Shown here piece after piece: positions 1 to 7,775 of a stretch of 64,000 nt of DNA; positions within the stretch are counted from its first letter, which is position 1; each line of letters begins with the position of its first letter. Below the pieces are notes generated by a model. That model worked only from the letters and a program-made list of their open reading frames with translations, searched no databases and was not told the origin of the DNA. The DNA comes from Flavisolibacter amylovorans (GTDB lineage Bacteria; Bacteroidota; Bacteroidia; Chitinophagales; Chitinophagaceae): NCBI RefSeq assembly GCF_039541815.1, contig NZ_BAABGY010000007.1, positions 682,001 to 746,000 of the forward strand, written 5' to 3'. The position numbers and the translations under genes are program-made.

Positions 1-410
1 TTGAATTCATTCTTGATGTTGTCGGTACCGTCCGGGGTTTCGTGCTTGGCGCTCAGCAGTAGGCCCACCTGCGGCCCGGCCTCCACGCGGAACCCGTTGT
101 TGAACATATACTGAAGCATGAAGGGTACGTTCAGGTAGTCGAATTTGAACACGTCGGCGTCGCTGCCGGTGCCTATTTTCATTCCCTGTTGCGAGTAGAG
201 CACCTCGGGTTGAAGCGCGAACTGCGGACCGAGGTGAATGTGCACGAGCAGGCCTCCATGGGCGCCCAGGCGGCTTTTTACGTCCACGTCCGATTCAAGC
301 GACAGGCTGGCGATGTTCAGCCCCGCCTTGATCCCCAGCTTCGGGAGGTGCTGTGCGTGAACGATGGTTCCGGCCGCGAGGGCGAGGCCGAGAAAAAGCG
401 CTTTTTTCAT
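1..410 (-). CDS. Outer membrane beta-barrel (PorT-like) protein, 3' end outside window
   Basis: Read on the minus strand from ATG at 408-410, the frame stays open to the left window edge, so the C-terminus is missing. It starts MKKALFLGLALAAG and has a signal peptide ending near VHAQ. The visible 136 residues include GIKAGLNIASL and FALQPEVLYSQQGMKI, followed by alternating short strands such as YLNVPFMLQYMF. This is the pattern of the Bacteroidota outer membrane beta-barrel (PorT, PF13568-like) family. Its job is unknown; family members are small barrels of the outer membrane. Two more signal-peptide barrels follow on the same strand. Confidence 0.8.
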   Translation of the reverse strand, partial: MKKALFLGLALAAGTIVHAQHLPKLGIKAGLNIASLSLESDVDVKSRLGAHGGLLVHIHLGPQFALQPEVLYSQQGMKIGTGSDADVFKFDYLNVPFMLQYMFNNGFRVEAGPQVGLLLSAKHETPDGTDNIKNEF

Positions 411-651
411 GGTTTGCTGTTTTTTGCGCCGACGCTGCAAAAAGGGGGCCGTATCCTGAATGCAGCAAGTCTTTCCTGTGCAAAAGAACCCGGCGTCGAT
501 GCGTGCGGGTATTGATGATGACACGGTTCGGTGGTTCAGCAAAAGAAGTTGCCGGCAGGCCGGCTGTGGAAAAAAACCTGGATCTTGTTTTACCCGGCCG
601 GGCGGCCTGAACTCACGGGGAAGGATGACCGCAACATGCGGCGCATGAAAA

Positions 652-673
652 AAGGCCGCATCGCTGCGGCCTT
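652..673 (-). terminator. Rho-independent terminator
   Basis: AAGGCCGCA, loop TCGC, TGCGGCCTT forms a perfect 9-bp stem. It is followed on the minus strand by a T-run, about 28 nt past the stop of the barrel gene at 701. Confidence 0.8.
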
Positions 674-700
674 ATCGATACGGGATACAAAAATTTGCGG

Positions 701-1321
701 TTAGAAATTCTTGCCGATGCCGAAACCGAAATAGCGGTTGGTCATCTTGCCTTCCTGGTTTTCGCCGGGAACGATGCTGGTGACACCAAGGTTGTAATGG
801 GCGTTTACGAACAAGCCTTTCGGAAGCTTCACGCCGCCGATGAAATGAATGCCGACGTCGGTTCTGCGTAAGTGGCCCATCTCGTCGTTCGGGTCTTCAT
901 TGCCGTCGAATTTGATCTTGGTCACTTCCGTTTCACCGTCGAACGTGGATACGGCTTCACCACCAATGCCAATGCTTACCGAAGGTCCGGCACCGATGAA
1001 CGCTTTCGAAAAATGGTAGGTGAAAAGCAGGGGCACTTCAACATAAGTGAGCTTCAGGGTAACGCCATCGCCGTCCTCGGTGAACTTGCCCCCTTTCGAA
1101 AGCACGTTCAGCTGCGGCATCAGCTTGAAGTTGCCGGAGAGCGGGAGCTCGCCTTGAAGACCGACCTTCCAGGAGAAACGGCTTTGCGAATTCACCGTAA
1201 GGCCATCAGCAGAGGCGCTCAGCGTGGATACAATCCCATTGGCATGTACCCCGATCTTTTGTGCGGAGGCACTGGTGCCGATCGCAAGAACTCCTGCGAG
1301 GGCGAGTGTCAATTTTTTCAT
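701..1321 (-). CDS. Outer membrane beta-barrel protein (PorT family-like)
   Basis: 206 residues starting MKKLTLALAGVLAIG, with a signal peptide cut near SASAQ. The frame is open 17 codons further upstream, but those residues are not signal-like, so the start at 1321 is preferred. The mature part shows alternating hydrophobic strands (FKLMPQLNVLSKGGKF, LTYVEVPLLFTYHF) and ends in the aromatic strand YFGFGIGKNF, as expected for BAM-inserted barrels. The length fits the 8-strand PorT-like group. No substrate can be inferred. It has its own terminator and sits between two similar genes. Confidence 0.82.
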   Translation of the reverse strand: MKKLTLALAGVLAIGTSASAQKIGVHANGIVSTLSASADGLTVNSQSRFSWKVGLQGELPLSGNFKLMPQLNVLSKGGKFTEDGDGVTLKLTYVEVPLLFTYHFSKAFIGAGPSVSIGIGGEAVSTFDGETEVTKIKFDGNEDPNDEMGHLRRTDVGIHFIGGVKLPKGLFVNAHYNLGVTSIVPGENQEGKMTNRYFGFGIGKNF

Positions 1322-1425
1322 GGTTGCTGTTTTGTGGTACAAATGAAAGTAATGTCGGCGGGACGACAGCAAAAAAAATCCTTAACGGATTCATAAAGGC
1401 CGCATCCCGGCGGATACCGGAAAAT

Positions 1426-1455
1426 AAAAGGTCCCGCCGGGAGGCGGGACCTTTT
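1426..1455. terminator. Bidirectional intrinsic terminator
   Basis: A perfect 13-bp stem AAAAGGTCCCGCC / GGCGGGACCTTTT with loop GGGA. It lies 18 nt past the stop of the gene at 1473 and has T-rich tails in both directions. Confidence 0.85.
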
Positions 1456-1472
1456 ATTAAAGCTCGATCAAA

Positions 1473-1976
1473 TTAGAATTTGAAAGCAGCGGTCAGCGTG
1501 AGAGCGCTCATGGAAGCACCATCTTTCGACAGGCCGAGGTAGCCAGCGGAGATCTGGAACTTCTCAGCATTGTAGCCAACATGGGGCTCATAGCCAAGAC
1601 CGGAAGTGCTGGCAGAGAAACCGTCCATAGATACACGGAGCATGTTCACACCTACTTTAGCACCGATGAACACATTCTGAGAAGGATAGAAGCGAACACC
1701 AGCCAGGATCGGAAGCATAGAGGTTTTCAGGCCGCCGTTCTTGTCTTCAGAACCGAGGAACTGGTTGTAGGAGATGGTAGCAATACCGCTCACTTTCTCA
1801 GCGAAGTGGTATTCACCGCCAACTTCAGCACCGATACCGAAAGAATAGGCTTCACTCAGATCACCAAGCGGAAGAGAGGGCTTGATACCAGCAGAGAACT
1901 GGAAACCTTCACCCTTCTGGGCGTTAGCACCGAGAGCGATTGCAGCAATGGCAAAAGAGAGTACTACTTTTTTCAT
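1473..1976 (-). CDS. Outer membrane beta-barrel protein
   Basis: 167 residues starting MKKVVLSFAIAAIALGANAQ, a clear signal peptide. The mature chain has amphipathic strands separated by short turns (GIGAEVGGEYHF, SGIATISYNQFLG, LPILAGVRFYPS, VFIGAKVGVNML) and ends with the barrel signature LTLTAAFKF. This matches small outer membrane barrels of Bacteroidota. Function is unknown. It is third in a run of barrels but has its own terminator, so it is probably transcribed alone. Confidence 0.82.
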   Translation of the reverse strand: MKKVVLSFAIAAIALGANAQKGEGFQFSAGIKPSLPLGDLSEAYSFGIGAEVGGEYHFAEKVSGIATISYNQFLGSEDKNGGLKTSMLPILAGVRFYPSQNVFIGAKVGVNMLRVSMDGFSASTSGLGYEPHVGYNAEKFQISAGYLGLSKDGASMSALTLTAAFKF

Positions 1977-2072
1977 AATACAGTTGTTTTATAGATTAGA
2001 ATTCGGGGCAAAGAAAAAGAATAGGGTTTATACAACAAAATTTTCGCATCTGTTTTTTAAGCTCATCCCCTG

Positions 2073-2096
2073 AAAATACCATGCAGACGGTATTTT
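2073..2096 (-). terminator. Intrinsic terminator of pruA
   Basis: AAAATACC / GGTATTTT stem with 8-nt loop, 39 nt beyond the pruA stop. The A/T flanks supply the U-tract. Confidence 0.65.
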
Positions 2097-2134
2097 TGAA
2101 GGCACCGATGGGGAAATGTGGATAAATCAGCGTC

Positions 2135-3784
2135 CTAAATTCCTTCGCTTTCCCCCCTCAGGAACGGGTAGCGGTAGTCGGTGGGCGGAACGAACGTTTC
2201 CTTAATGGTACGGGCGCTGAGCCAGCGGTACAGATTCAGCTGCGAGCCGGCCTTGTCGTTGGTGCCCGAAGCGCGGGCGCCGCCAAACGGCTGTTGCCCC
2301 ACTACTGCGCCCGTCGGCTTGTCGTTGATGTAGAAGTTGCCGGCGGCATTCCGCAGCGCCTGGGTAGCCAATACCACGGCCTCGCGGTCCTGGGCGATCA
2401 CCGACCCGGTAAGGGCATAAGGAGAAGTTGCGTCCACCAGGCGAAGTGCGGCTTCGTACTGTTCGGCGTCGTACACGTGGATCGTGAGCACCGGCCCGAA
2501 GATCTCGTCGCACATCGTCACATACTGCGGATCGGTGGCCTCGATGACGGTCGGTGCAATGTACCAGCCTTTCGATTTGTCGTACGTGCCGCCCACCAGG
2601 ATGCTGGCCGATGCGCCACCGCTGTTAATCACGTCGTCGATGTAGCGGGCGATGCGGTCGAAGCTTTTTTCGTCGATCACGGCGTTCACGAAATTGCCGA
2701 AGTCCTCTACGGTGCCCATCTTGAAGGAGTTGACGCCGTCCACCAGCAGCCGCTTCACTTCGTCGGCGATGTTGGACGGGATGTAGGCACGCGAGGCGGC
2801 GGAGCATTTCTGTCCCTGGTATTCGAATGCACCCCGTAATAATGCGGTAGCGACCACGTCGGGCGAAGCCGACTTGTGTGCGATCACGAAGTCCTTGCCG
2901 CCGGTCTCGCCCACGATGCGCGGGTAGCTGCGGTAGTTCGGGATATTGGCGCCGATCGTCTTCCACATGGCATTGAACACACCCGTGGAGCCCGTGAAGT
3001 GTACGCCGGCGAACTCGCGGTGCGCAAAGCAAACCTCCCCGATCGTCGGGCCGTCTACATAAATCAGGTTGATGACGCCGTCGGGCAGTCCGGCCTCGCG
3101 CAGGATGCGCAGGAACATCTGCGCGGAGTAGACTTGTGTATTAGCCGGCTTCCAGACCACCACGTTGCCGCAAAGCGCAGCCGACGTGGGCAGGTTGCCA
3201 CCGATGGCAGTGAAGTTGAATGGCGTTACGGCGAGCACGAAGCCTTCGAGGGCGCGCCACTCGAGGCGGTTGTGCATGCCGGGCCCGCTCACGGGCTGCT
3301 GCTTATAGATCTCGCTCAGGAAGTGTACGTTGTAGCGCAGGAAGTCGATCAGCTCGCAAGCGGCGTCGATCTCGGCCTGGAAGGCGTTCTTGCTTTGGCC
3401 CAGCATCGTGGTGCCGTTCATGTGGTAGCGGTACTTCGTGGCAATGAGGTCGGCGGCGCGGAGGAAGATGCCGGCGCGGTCTTCCCAGGGCAGGTTGGAC
3501 CAGCCCTCTCGAGCCGCGAGGGCCGCATCGATCGCCTGCGTCACATGGCTTGCGTCGCCCGCATGGAAATGCCCGAGCAGGTGACCGGTCTCGTGCGGCG
3601 GCCGGATCTCCACCAGCTTGCCGGTACGCACCTCGTTGCCCCCGATGTACATCGGGATGTCGGCGGTCTGGCCTTTCAGTTCAGCAAGTGTCTTTTTCAA
3701 TGCCGTACGCTCGGGCGATCCGGGTGCGTAGCCCAGCACCGGCTCGTTAGCCGGAAGCGGGTAGGAGAAATAGCCTAGGTTCAT
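2135..3784 (-). CDS. pruA: L-glutamate gamma-semialdehyde dehydrogenase (1-pyrroline-5-carboxylate dehydrogenase)
   Basis: 549 residues, the usual size of the monofunctional PruA/RocA branch of aldehyde dehydrogenases. It oxidises glutamate-5-semialdehyde to glutamate with NAD+ as the second step of proline breakdown in the cytoplasm. The NAD-binding stretch VVVWKPANTQ is at about 208-217. The general-base Glu lies in VGETGGKDF (E293) and the catalytic Cys in GQKCSAASR (C327). The C-terminus carries PFGGARASGTNDKAG, typical of this subfamily. No proline dehydrogenase gene is adjacent. The start MNLGYFSYP keeps the normal N-terminal length. Confidence 0.95.
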   Translation of the reverse strand: MNLGYFSYPLPANEPVLGYAPGSPERTALKKTLAELKGQTADIPMYIGGNEVRTGKLVEIRPPHETGHLLGHFHAGDASHVTQAIDAALAAREGWSNLPWEDRAGIFLRAADLIATKYRYHMNGTTMLGQSKNAFQAEIDAACELIDFLRYNVHFLSEIYKQQPVSGPGMHNRLEWRALEGFVLAVTPFNFTAIGGNLPTSAALCGNVVVWKPANTQVYSAQMFLRILREAGLPDGVINLIYVDGPTIGEVCFAHREFAGVHFTGSTGVFNAMWKTIGANIPNYRSYPRIVGETGGKDFVIAHKSASPDVVATALLRGAFEYQGQKCSAASRAYIPSNIADEVKRLLVDGVNSFKMGTVEDFGNFVNAVIDEKSFDRIARYIDDVINSGGASASILVGGTYDKSKGWYIAPTVIEATDPQYVTMCDEIFGPVLTIHVYDAEQYEAALRLVDATSPYALTGSVIAQDREAVVLATQALRNAAGNFYINDKPTGAVVGQQPFGGARASGTNDKAGSQLNLYRWLSARTIKETFVPPTDYRYPFLRGESEGI

Positions 3785-3794
3785 GGCGGGGAGT

Positions 3795-3829
3795 GTTTAT
3801 TTGTCTATTAGCCTATTGGTTTATTTGTA
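3795..3829. repeat. Micro-repeat family D (8-bp unit TATTGGTT/TATTAG)
   Basis: TTTATTTGTCTATTAGCC followed by TATTGGTTTATTTG just upstream of the pruA start. Similar runs occur at 5155, 5360 (inverted) and 36967. The one at 36967 is also followed by a variant of the TAAGGGCCGTTT seen here. Confidence 0.6.
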
Positions 3830-3966
3830 AGGGCCGTTTCGGCACGAGCAGACTTTATACAATTGAGCACACTATCATTCGGCGTGCATTGTACTGAAGC
3901 GTCGATACCGTTTCATCGGATACCGACTGATCGCATCCGCCCCTTTCCTAACGTATTCAGGCCATC

Positions 3967-4034
3967 AAATCTGAAATCCAAAATCAAAAATCTGAAATCA
4001 CACATCTCAGATCCGAGATCCGAGATCTGAGATC
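3967..4034. repeat. Micro-repeat family A (7-bp unit GATCYGA / AATCTGA)
   Basis: A run of degenerate heptads (AATCTGA AATCCAA, then GATCCGA GATCCGA GATCTGA) ends one base before the prfB stop codon on the opposite side. Related runs occur at 5940, 31391, 33875, 34056, 36015, 37210, 44594 and 44713. Confidence 0.75.
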
Positions 4035-4035
4035 C

Positions 4036-5131
4036 TTACTTCGCCTCGTCTTCCTTGTTGCTCATCAGGTAGGCCTTGATGAAGCCGTCGAGCTCACCGT
4101 CCATCACGGGGCCGATGTTGCCGACCTCGTAATCGGTGCGGTGGTCTTTGATCATCTTGTAGGGATGGAATACGTAGCTGCGGATCTGCGAGCCCCACTC
4201 GATCTTTTTCTTCGAGCTGTTCATGGCGTCCTTGGCTTCGTTGCGCTTCCGCAGTTCGAGCTCGTACAGGCGGCTCCGAAGCATTTCCATGGCGCGCTCG
4301 CGGTTACCGAGCTGCGTCCGGTCTTGCTGGCACACCACCACGATACCGGTAGGCAGGTGGGTGAGCTGCACTTTCGTTTCCACCTTGTTGACGTTCTGGC
4401 CACCGGCGCCGCCGCTGCGCGACGTTTCGATCTTGATGTCCGCGGCCTTGATCTCGATCTCGATGGTATCGTCGACCAGCGGGTACACAAACACCGAAAC
4501 AAAGGAAGTATGCCGGCGGGCATTGGAATCGAACGGGGAGATGCGCACGAGGCGGTGCACGCCGCTTTCGGCCTTCAGGAAGCCGTAGGCGAAGGGTCCG
4601 TCGAACTGGTAGGTGGCGGTCTTGATGCCGGCACCGTCGCCCTCCTGCCAATCGAGCTCGCTTACGCTCCAGCCCTGTTTCTCACCGTACATGCGGTACA
4701 TCCGCGCCAGCATTTCTGCCCAGTCCTGGCTTTCAGTGCCACCGGCGCCGGAGTTGATCTGCAGCACTGCCGGAAGACTGTCCTCAGGCTCATTGAGCGT
4801 GCTCTTGAACTCGGCGTCCTCGATGGCGGCGAGCGCTTTTTCGTGGGCAGCCTTGACGTCCTCCTCGGTCCCCTCTCCTTCTTTCCAGAATTCGAAGAGC
4901 ACGGCAAAGTCCTCGACCGCGCCTTCTACCGTTTCGTAGAGACTGGTCCAGTACTCGTTTTCTTTTATCTCTTTGAGGATCGCCGTAGCACGGCTGTTGT
5001 CGTCCCAGAATCCGGGCGACAGGGACAATTGTTTATCCTGGTCTATCTTATATCGTCGGTTCTCGACGTCAAAGAAACCTCCTCAGGACAACGACGCGGT
5101 CCCTCATATCTTTAATCGCTTCTTGTGTCAT
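4036..5131 (-). CDS. prfB: Peptide chain release factor 2, expressed by programmed +1 frameshift
   Basis: RF2 ends translation at UGA and UAA. The gene begins with ATG at 5131 and reads MTQEAIKDMRDRVVVLRRFL, then meets an in-frame TGA at 5069-5071. A +1 shift at CTT TGA C joins the remaining 344 residues, giving 364 in total (E. coli 365). The codon-recognition tripeptide SPF falls at about residue 198 and the catalytic GGQ at about 243 (SGGAGGQNVNKVET). A call starting at 5028 would lose the first 34 residues. The first codons lie almost directly after a -7 box. The shift should be autoregulatory: low RF2 favours shifting. Confidence 0.96.
5069..5083 (-). promoter_or_regulatory. prfB: prfB programmed frameshift signal
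   Basis: On the minus strand the order is AGG AGG TTT CTT TGA C: an internal Shine-Dalgarno-like AGGAGG, the slippery CTT, the UGA stop and a following C. This is the canonical RF2 recoding site. Skipping the T at 5071 restores the long frame. Confidence 0.95.
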
Positions 5132-5137
5132 AGGCCG

Positions 5138-5145
5138 CAAAGATA
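5138..5145 (-). promoter_or_regulatory. Bacteroidota -7 box TATCTTTG for prfB
   Basis: TATCTTTG followed by CGGCC matches TAnnTTTG exactly and ends 6 nt before the prfB ATG, so the leader would be very short or absent. No good -33 TTG is seen. Confidence 0.5.
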
Positions 5146-5154
5146 GCGGGGATT

Positions 5155-5394
5155 TGTTTAATGGTTTATTGGTTTACTTGTTTATTGGCAGGAGTTCGTT
5201 CCTGGTGCTGCATACCGTCAAGGCCCGTGCTGTAATTCAAAGCAGTAATGACATTAATGGATCGCTGCCCGGTCCAAGTGTAAATAACAGATCAAATGAG
5301 TGGTTTCAACTGGATGCGAGCCGCCAACTCATTCTAAGTCTATGTTCTTTAAGCGGCCACTAATAAACTAATAGACGAATAAACCAATAAACCC
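5155..5394. repeat. Inverted pair of family D micro-repeats enclosing a gene-free stretch
   Basis: TTTAATGGTTTATTGG and TTTACTTGTTTATTGG at 5155-5188 face the inverted run AATAGACGAATAAACC and AATAAACCCC at 5360-5394. The 170 nt between them have no convincing gene. The arms could pair into a long imperfect stem. Confidence 0.6.
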
Positions 5395-5443
5395 CTCCCC
5401 CATTCTGGCAAAGCATTTGCTCTAGCTAGCAAAACACCCTGTT

Positions 5444-5605
5444 ATGCTAATCAGCTACATGACTGACCTGTTGGCAACCCGTGTGAATGAAGTGGCCTTT
5501 TTCGTTTCGCTGGGTGTCTCCGCCTGGTTCTACCAGCAATTCCGCAAACTGGAAGTACAGATGCGGCACGAGGAGCTGCTCGATGGGTTGCTCCGAAAGG
5601 CCTGA
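5444..5605 (+). CDS. Small single-pass membrane protein (53 aa)
   Basis: ATG at 5444 opens a 53-residue frame ending at TGA 5603-5605. It begins MLISYMTDLLATRVNEVAFF and continues VSLGVSAWFYQQFRKLEVQM. A hydrophobic segment at about 18-30 is followed by a charged amphipathic helix, so a tail-exposed membrane peptide is likely. A strong terminator follows 6 nt after the stop, which supports it being a real transcription unit. An alternative start is the Met at residue 6. I do not recognise the family. Confidence 0.55.
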   Translation: MLISYMTDLLATRVNEVAFFVSLGVSAWFYQQFRKLEVQMRHEELLDGLLRKA

Positions 5606-5611
5606 CGATAA

Positions 5612-5634
5612 AAAACCACCCGGCGGGTGGTTTT
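5612..5634. terminator. Bidirectional intrinsic terminator
   Basis: AAAACCACCC, loop GGC, GGGTGGTTTT, then GTTTTT. It serves the 53-aa gene on the plus strand and, in reverse, the small gene ending at 5659. Confidence 0.85.
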
Positions 5635-5658
5635 GTTTTTCTCGCAGGTGCGTTACCG

Positions 5659-5892
5659 TCAGGCGCCGGCGCTGCCGTTGTTGCGGTCGGTGTTGCCGTT
5701 CTGCCGCAGGCCTTCGCTGGCCTTGTTCCGTGCATGCTCCGTATCCTCCAGTGGGCGCACGTTGCCTACATTGTCGTCCATTACGTTCTGCGCATCACTG
5801 GTATCGTTGTTCGTCTTATGCGGGTGGCGGTTCGCGATGGCGTCGTTGTTCGCGGTGTTCTCCTCGCCCCGCTTGTGCTGGTTTGTTGACAT
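5659..5892 (-). CDS. Small hydrophilic, probably disordered protein
   Basis: 77 residues from MSTNQHKRGEENTANNDAIA to a Gly/Asn-rich tail NGNTDRNNGSAGA. It is rich in N, D, H, R and K with almost no hydrophobic core, so it is probably intrinsically disordered. An upstream Met adds 11 residues (MAFVLFRKTIF), which I judge untranslated. It resembles in style the two small acidic genes at 6936 and 7147. Function unknown; a terminator follows its stop. Confidence 0.5.
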   Translation of the reverse strand: MSTNQHKRGEENTANNDAIANRHPHKTNNDTSDAQNVMDDNVGNVRPLEDTEHARNKASEGLRQNGNTDRNNGSAGA

Positions 5893-5939
5893 AAAGATCG
5901 TTTTCCGAAAAAGCACAAAAGCCAAGCCGGAATAGGATG

Positions 5940-5983
5940 TCAGATGTCGGATCTGTGATCTATGATCTATGATCTAGGATCTG
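5940..5983. repeat. Micro-repeat family A
   Basis: Six degenerate units of the GATCTATGATCTAT type in the space between two minus-strand genes. This copy has a longer unit (about 8 bp) than the others. Confidence 0.6.
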
Positions 5984-6048
5984 TTTCGGATTGGAACTGT
6001 TTTACAGCTCCGGCAGTTCCCTCAACTGGTCGCGCGCATCTTGAGCAC

Positions 6049-6852
6049 TTATTTCGAGGCTTCGATCAGGAGGGCCTGCATCGGGACGCGTGTTCCATAA
6101 ATTTTTGATTGGCGCCCGAAGGCGTCAAGCAGCCTTTTCTTGATCATCGCCCGTAAATGGCCCCCCTTGCGGTCGAGGTACTGGCCGAGCGGTGAGCCGT
6201 CCACATACCCGTTGACGAGGGCGGCCGCATCGGTACACCGGCTCTCGAGTGCCCGCTTTTCGATCCTGACGGCCCTGAAGCCGGCAGCCTGCAGCAGCCC
6301 ATGCAGCAGCTCCGCGTCGTACAGCGAGTAAGGCCCGACCGAGAGAAAATCGGGCGCCGCCGGCCCAAGCACCTCCTCCATGACCTCCGCAATGATGGCC
6401 GCGCGTGGATTCTGCGCCATCGAATCCCAGGTGGTAGCGAGCAGGCGGCCGCCGGGCCGGAGTACGCGGTGCATCTCCCGCAGGGCCTTCGGCTTGTCCG
6501 GAACGAACATCAACCCGAACCCGCAAAGCACCGCATCGAACCGGCCTTCGGCAAAGGGGAGTTCCTGCGCATCGGCCACCGACCAGCGCAGGCGCGGATC
6601 CTGCAGCAGGCGCTTCGCTACCGCGAGCATGTCCGGGTTGAGGTCCGAGGCCTCCAGGGTGCCTCCGGCAGGGAGCCGGGGCAACAGGTGCCGCGTGAGG
6701 CGGCCGGTGCCGCAGGCAAGCTCCAGCAGCTGCCCCGCCCCTTCCGGCACAAGCGCGGCCAGCGCCTGCGCGTAGGGCTCGAACAGGATCGGCCCGAGCG
6801 AAGACTCGTAATGCTCCGGCACGGAGCCAGCATATGTGGCAGCGGTGGACAT
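6049..6852 (-). CDS. Class I SAM-dependent methyltransferase (UbiE/Methyltransf_11 type)
   Basis: 267 residues from MSTAATYAGSVPEHYESSLG; the frame is open 13 codons further up. Motif I LLELACGTGRLTRHLL binds S-adenosylmethionine. An acidic residue ending motif II (LEASDLNPDMLAVAK), the motif III stretch VADAQELPFAEGRFDAVLC and the post-motif MHRVLRPGGRLLATTW follow in the standard order. The N-terminal YAGSVPEHYE...LFEPYA pattern is common in small-molecule methyltransferases; the substrate cannot be told. It stands alone, with family A repeats after its stop. Confidence 0.85.
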   Translation of the reverse strand: MSTAATYAGSVPEHYESSLGPILFEPYAQALAALVPEGAGQLLELACGTGRLTRHLLPRLPAGGTLEASDLNPDMLAVAKRLLQDPRLRWSVADAQELPFAEGRFDAVLCGFGLMFVPDKPKALREMHRVLRPGGRLLATTWDSMAQNPRAAIIAEVMEEVLGPAAPDFLSVGPYSLYDAELLHGLLQAAGFRAVRIEKRALESRCTDAAALVNGYVDGSPLGQYLDRKGGHLRAMIKKRLLDAFGRQSKIYGTRVPMQALLIEASK

Positions 6853-6935
6853 AACGGTGTTTCGTCCAAAGGTAGCGTTCCCGGTGGCCATTCATCGGGC
6901 ATGCGTTGGTAAAACCCTACTGCCCGGCCGTATCG

Positions 6936-7136
6936 CTACTCATCGTCGAGCGAGGTCGCGATCTTGTTCTCCGCCCATCCATCACCGGAAGGGCTGTCGG
7001 TAAGGCCCGGATGAGCGCCCTGCCCGCCCGGGTCGCCAGTTCCCGGTTCCCTCGCGGCCTGGGTAGCTTCCTCATCCGTCAGGCGGCGACCCGTTCCTGC
7101 GCTTTCGAAGTGCTTTTTTTCGTCTGGTAGTGCCAT
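6936..7136 (-). CDS. Small acidic hypothetical protein
   Basis: 66 residues, MALPDEKKHFESAGTGRRLT to the end IATSLDDE. It is polar, Gly/Asp/Glu-rich and lacks a hydrophobic core. It lies 10 nt after the stop of the similar small gene at 7147 on the same strand, so the two probably form an operon. No family recognised. Confidence 0.5.
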   Translation of the reverse strand: MALPDEKKHFESAGTGRRLTDEEATQAAREPGTGDPGGQGAHPGLTDSPSGDGWAENKIATSLDDE

Positions 7137-7146
7137 AGCGGTGCAT

Positions 7147-7380
7147 TTAAACGAGGTCAGTCTTGTCTTCGCCCAGACGCGCGGTCTCTCCTTCGTCAAG
7201 GTCGTCGTTGGGGCTGTGGATCGACAGATCTGCGTCCTCGGCGATATCGTGCTCGGCAGCCTCATGGGCAGCTTCGGCGCGTTCGCGCTCCGAGGCGGGA
7301 ATCTCCTGCCGCAGCGGGTGCTCGTGGCGACCGCTGCCGCCCTCCGGCGCGCCGCCCCTGTTTCTTGTTGTCATGATCAT
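7147..7380 (-). CDS. Small acidic hypothetical protein
   Basis: About 77 residues beginning MIMTTRNRGGAPEGG (ATGs at 7380 and 7374 are both possible) and ending LGEDKTDLV. The middle is a run of E/A/H (PASERERAEAAHEAAEHDIA), then an Asp-rich tail. It is probably disordered or helical in solution. First gene of a two-gene unit with 6936. Function unknown; stress-type small proteins often look like this, but nothing here proves it. Confidence 0.5.
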   Translation of the reverse strand: MIMTTRNRGGAPEGGSGRHEHPLRQEIPASERERAEAAHEAAEHDIAEDADLSIHSPNDDLDEGETARLGEDKTDLV

Positions 7381-7488
7381 TTGTTTGTTGGTACCGACCC
7401 TAATACTATGCCGCAATAGTCCCGAATGCTAAAAACAGGCGCCGCCGCAACCATTCTTCCGGCATCGCCCTCTTTCCCAAAAGACCCT

Positions 7489-7746
7489 ATGAAAAAATAC
7501 CTCCTCGCACTCGTCTTCAGCAGCGCACTGCTCGGTGCGTCGGCACAGGAAAAGGGCGCCGTCGAAGGCGCCCTGCGCGACCCGCAGCGCAAAGCCCAGG
7601 AAGCAAAGGCCGACCGCTTCATTCACGACAGCCGGCAACTGGCCAACTCCACGGCACCGGCCCCGAAAAAAACTTTAGCCCCGAAAGCCCGGAAAAAGAA
7701 GGGTGGCGCTGCCACCTCCTGTCACAAAAAAGGTCCTGCTCGCTAG
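7489..7746 (+). CDS. Small secreted basic protein
   Basis: 85 residues from MKKYLLALVFSSALLGASAQ, a clear signal peptide. The mature chain is short and very basic (KTLAPKARKKKGG), with one Cys near the end (ATSCHKKGPAR). The open frame begins 21 codons earlier, but that part is not signal-like. The stop codon lies inside the loop of the downstream terminator hairpin, so transcription ends right at the coding end. Function unknown. Confidence 0.6.
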   Translation: MKKYLLALVFSSALLGASAQEKGAVEGALRDPQRKAQEAKADRFIHDSRQLANSTAPAPKKTLAPKARKKKGGAATSCHKKGPAR

Positions 7747-7759
7747 CAGGACCTTTTTT
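7726..7759. terminator. Bidirectional terminator overlapping a stop codon
   Basis: A perfect 15-bp stem AAAAAAGGTCCTGCT / AGCAGGACCTTTTTT with loop CGCT, between convergent genes. The TAG of the plus-strand gene (7744-7746) sits at the loop. Confidence 0.9.
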
Positions 7760-7775
7760 GTAATGCGTCACCTGG

